This document shows, piece after piece, positions 61,832 to 64,000 of a stretch of DNA of 64,000 nucleotides (positions are counted from its first letter, which is position 1; each line of letters starts with the position of its first letter). Under the pieces are notes generated by a model. The model was given only the letters and a program-made list of their open reading frames with translations. It did no database searches and was not told where the DNA came from. Location of the stretch: contig JAQQWL010000002.1 of assembly GCA_038363925.1 (NCBI GenBank), positions 1,116,001 to 1,180,000 of the forward strand, written 5' to 3'. Made by a program: the position numbers and the translations under genes. The stretch comes from Apiospora phragmitis (taxonomy: Eukaryota > Ascomycota > Sordariomycetes > Amphisphaeriales > Apiosporaceae).

Positions 61832-62495
61832 TATAACGAACGCTATCCGGGTTCTAAAAGAAACCTAGTAAGACGTACTAGGGTTTATATTAATAATACG
61901 AAAGAGTATTTAAACGTGCGATAAAAGTCGCTTTTATTAATATAATAAGTAATAGCTCGTAAAAATAAAAATAATTAAAGTGCGTAGATTTTAAAAATAT
62001 TTATAATAAGGTTATTAAAACTATTTATTTTATTAATAAATTAAAATTAATATTTAAATTAATTATTAAAATAAAAAGTATTTATATAAAATATATAAAG
62101 AATATCTATTATTATATATTTAATCTCTTCTTTTATTAATCTTTTAAATTACCGATAGCTTACGGTAATCCCTGTTGCTAGCTTATAATAATCTATCCTT
62201 TAAATCACGGCGATCTAACCTAGGTTAGCTCACTTCGGGCGTCGTGTTCTTATTACTCCGGGGGCCTGTTACGTAACTCTTTGTACTTAATTATTATATT
62301 TATTTTTACCCGCTTTATCGCTACGCGGGCTAAAGCTATTTATTTTATCGCTTAATATTAAAATATAATTACGTATATATTAATATAACTAATAATACGA
62401 TTATTAATTATAATATTATAGCCGGACCGGGTTATTATATCTCCGTGCCGGTAAGTAGGGTCTTTTTAACCGTATAATTAAGTCGGGTTATAATA
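61832..62495 (-). repeat. Element 5 3' LTR (664 bp, U3 type E)
   Basis: Starts TATAACGAACGC and ends GGGTTATAATA. The U5 half matches the family; the U3 from about 62145 is another distinct sequence (with CGGGGGCCTGTTACG and CGCTACGCGGGC). Confidence 0.88.
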
Positions 62496-64000
62496 TTATC
62501 CTCTTTTTTTTTAATTATTTTATCCTTAAAGTATCGATTTTATAAGTATTTTAATTACTTATAATATTAAATTATAATTAGTTTTCTTTCTTTATTACTT
62601 TTTATTATAATATATATTTATTATAAATAGTCGTATTAAAAAACCTCGGTTTAAAAAAATTATTACGCGTTTAGCTCTTATTATTAACGTAGAATCTTCG
62701 GGTAATTTAATTAATATACCCTATACTCGTTATTTTTATTAAAACTTAACTTATTATATAAACGAGAAGTCGTTTCGTTACTCGGAATATATTCGGGTTA
62801 ATCGTTTTTATAATAATATTTTTATTACGTCGGCTTTAACGAAGCTAGCCGCTTAATAAAAAAAGCCAGAGGCGGAGGAATCGGACGTAAAGGAGGCTTT
62901 ATTCCTATTATAAACGTAACTGTTTACCGCTTTAGGTCGTTTAGCCCGCCTTCGCCGTATAAAGAAGGTTGTGGTAAAAAAACGTTCGGAAGCGTTTCGT
63001 TAAGGAATATAAGAGCTAAATAAAGAGGATAGTATTTCCTCCTTAATTATTAATTAAAAGAACTTCGTCCTAAGTAACCTATGTTCTTTAAACATTTACG
63101 GGGACGTCGATTAATCGTCTTTTAATTTAGTAGACTTCTTAAAGCCTAGTCCGTTAGTCTCTATAAGGGAGGTTCTTTTTTAAACTTTTAAAGTTCTTTC
63201 GCGGCGTTCGCTAAATATTTTTTAAGTTCTTAGGTATTATTTTTTAATAGGTAACCTTTTTATTAAACGAGGTATTAAAAGCTTCGTCTTTTTTTTCTTT
63301 TATTAATAATTTTATCGATTTCGTACTCGTGTTAATTTATTTTAATTTCTAGCTATATATCGATTAAGGTTTTTTCGTCCGCTGGCTCAAGTAATAAAAT
63401 ATAAAATATAGGGTGTATCCGTATTATTTTAAATAGTAATAATTAGTAATTAATTTTTAAAATAACTTTTATAATTTTAAATAGTCCGATCTTTTTAAAG
63501 TTTAATTTATTATTTAATCGTTTTATTTTAATATTTCGTTATAAGAAGTAAAATTTTTCTCCTTTTTTAAAAGTTAATCCTTTTAACCTTATTTAATCGG
63601 CGTATCCCTTTATTCGTTATCAAAAGAAGGTAAGGTCTTATTATAATATAATTTAAAGCTCCTTTAGTTTTTCGATTTATATAATCGCGATTAATGCTAG
63701 CTCTCTTTTTAAGGGTTTTTTAATAATTTCTAAATTATACTCGTAATTTGCTCGGAATAGTAATATAAATATAGTTTCGCTATTTACGCTATTATAAATA
63801 AATTAAGCTATAAGTAATAATTATACCTAATTATCTTATTTATAGTTAACGTAGTAATGTAAGTATTACTCTAATATCTAGTTTATTCTTTTCGTTTATC
63901 CATCCGTCTAGAGGTAATAGGCCGTAAATAACTTATACTTAATACCGAGTTATACCATAAGTAATCTCTAGAATTTAATTATAAACAACTTATTTCGGTT
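61832..64000 (-). mobile_element. Element 5: Gypsy chromovirus in inverted orientation, truncated by the window edge
   Basis: A left LTR (61832-62495) followed by a polypurine tract on the minus strand (complement of 62496-62510). Internal sequence runs in the same order as Element 1 from 38058 onward (chromodomain and integrase end first). It interrupts Element 3 at 61831; the left target duplication would be TAAAC (61827-61831). The right end is outside the window. Confidence 0.85.

Larger units (their letters stand above)
32867..64000 (+). mobile_element. Element 3: RIP-degraded Gypsy chromovirus, host of Elements 2, 4 and 5
   Basis: A plus-oriented LTR retrotransposon visible in three pieces: 32867-34736, 50232-50767 and 61366-61831. 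The gaps are filled by Elements 2 and 4, and Element 5 interrupts it at 61832. Continuity is shown because the pieces join into one RT-region sequence that matches, with RIP changes, the uninterrupted reading at 45880-46700. It has a 5' LTR (32867-33585). Most of gag is absent: at about 33839 the sequence jumps from the start of gag to a position equivalent to about 45240 in Element 2, a deletion of roughly 1.8 kb. It was inserted into the pogo-like transposase. Its 3' end lies outside the window. Confidence 0.75.

Overview
The window is filamentous-fungal (Pezizomycotina, most likely a Sordariomycete). The evidence is short GT-AG introns of 53-165 nt, often with a CTAAC-like branch point; fungal versions of cyclin C, an EF-hand mitochondrial carrier and a Tbf1/TRF telomere-repeat factor; an intron-bearing tRNA-Met; and a 31-kb block of transposons degraded to AT-rich sequence by C-to-T/G-to-A mutation (the RIP pattern). 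No bacterial features are present.

Positions 1-30.3 kb are ordinary, gene-sparse euchromatin. In order they hold: the 3' end of an unidentified + strand gene (1-121); a calcium-regulated ATP-Mg/Pi-type mitochondrial carrier (minus, 1388-3846) diverging from cyclin C of the Mediator CDK8 module (plus, 4581-5560) across a shared 0.73-kb promoter; a tRNA-Met(CAT) with a 30-nt intron (6258-6361); two coiled-coil proteins of unknown function (minus, 8354-9274 and 13978-14651); a TRF/Myb telomeric-repeat-binding protein with a very long Gln/Pro-rich tail (minus, 19906-25314); and an aldehyde dehydrogenase (plus, from 28714) whose last exon is missing. Intergenic gaps are long (3-5 kb). Five of the six assessable protein genes carry single-base frame changes inside conserved sequence, nearly all of them one-base losses, so they read as broken although each exon structure closes exactly once those bases are allowed for. 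I take these mainly as assembly or sequencing errors.

From about 32.0 kb to the right edge the sequence is a nest of transposons, nearly all heavily RIP-mutated. The outermost recognisable layer is a pogo/Fot1-like transposase (32201-32866). It is split by a Gypsy chromovirus, Element 3 (from 32867). Element 3 is itself interrupted by Element 2 (34737-50231), Element 4 (50768-61365) and Element 5 (61832 to the window end). Element 2 carries Element 1 (37392-45093) in inverted orientation. Element 4 carries a 1.86-kb Fot-like DNA transposon (54634-56491) and two solo LTRs (59331-59969 and 60607-61275). The boundaries are supported by TG/CA-type LTR ends, 5-bp target-site duplications (TTAAA, CCTTT, ATTAA, TATAG, TCCAG/TTTAA), adjacent polypurine tracts, and continuity of the host element across each insertion.

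All five Gypsy elements and both solo LTRs belong to one family: they share the U5-proximal ~330 bp of the LTR but carry strikingly different U3 segments. No intact transposon gene survives. I see no dedicated novel gene system. The most informative observations are the insertion stack, the U3 turnover, a perfect 8 x 31-bp tandem array that arose inside already mutated sequence, and the truncated aldehyde dehydrogenase next to the transposon block.
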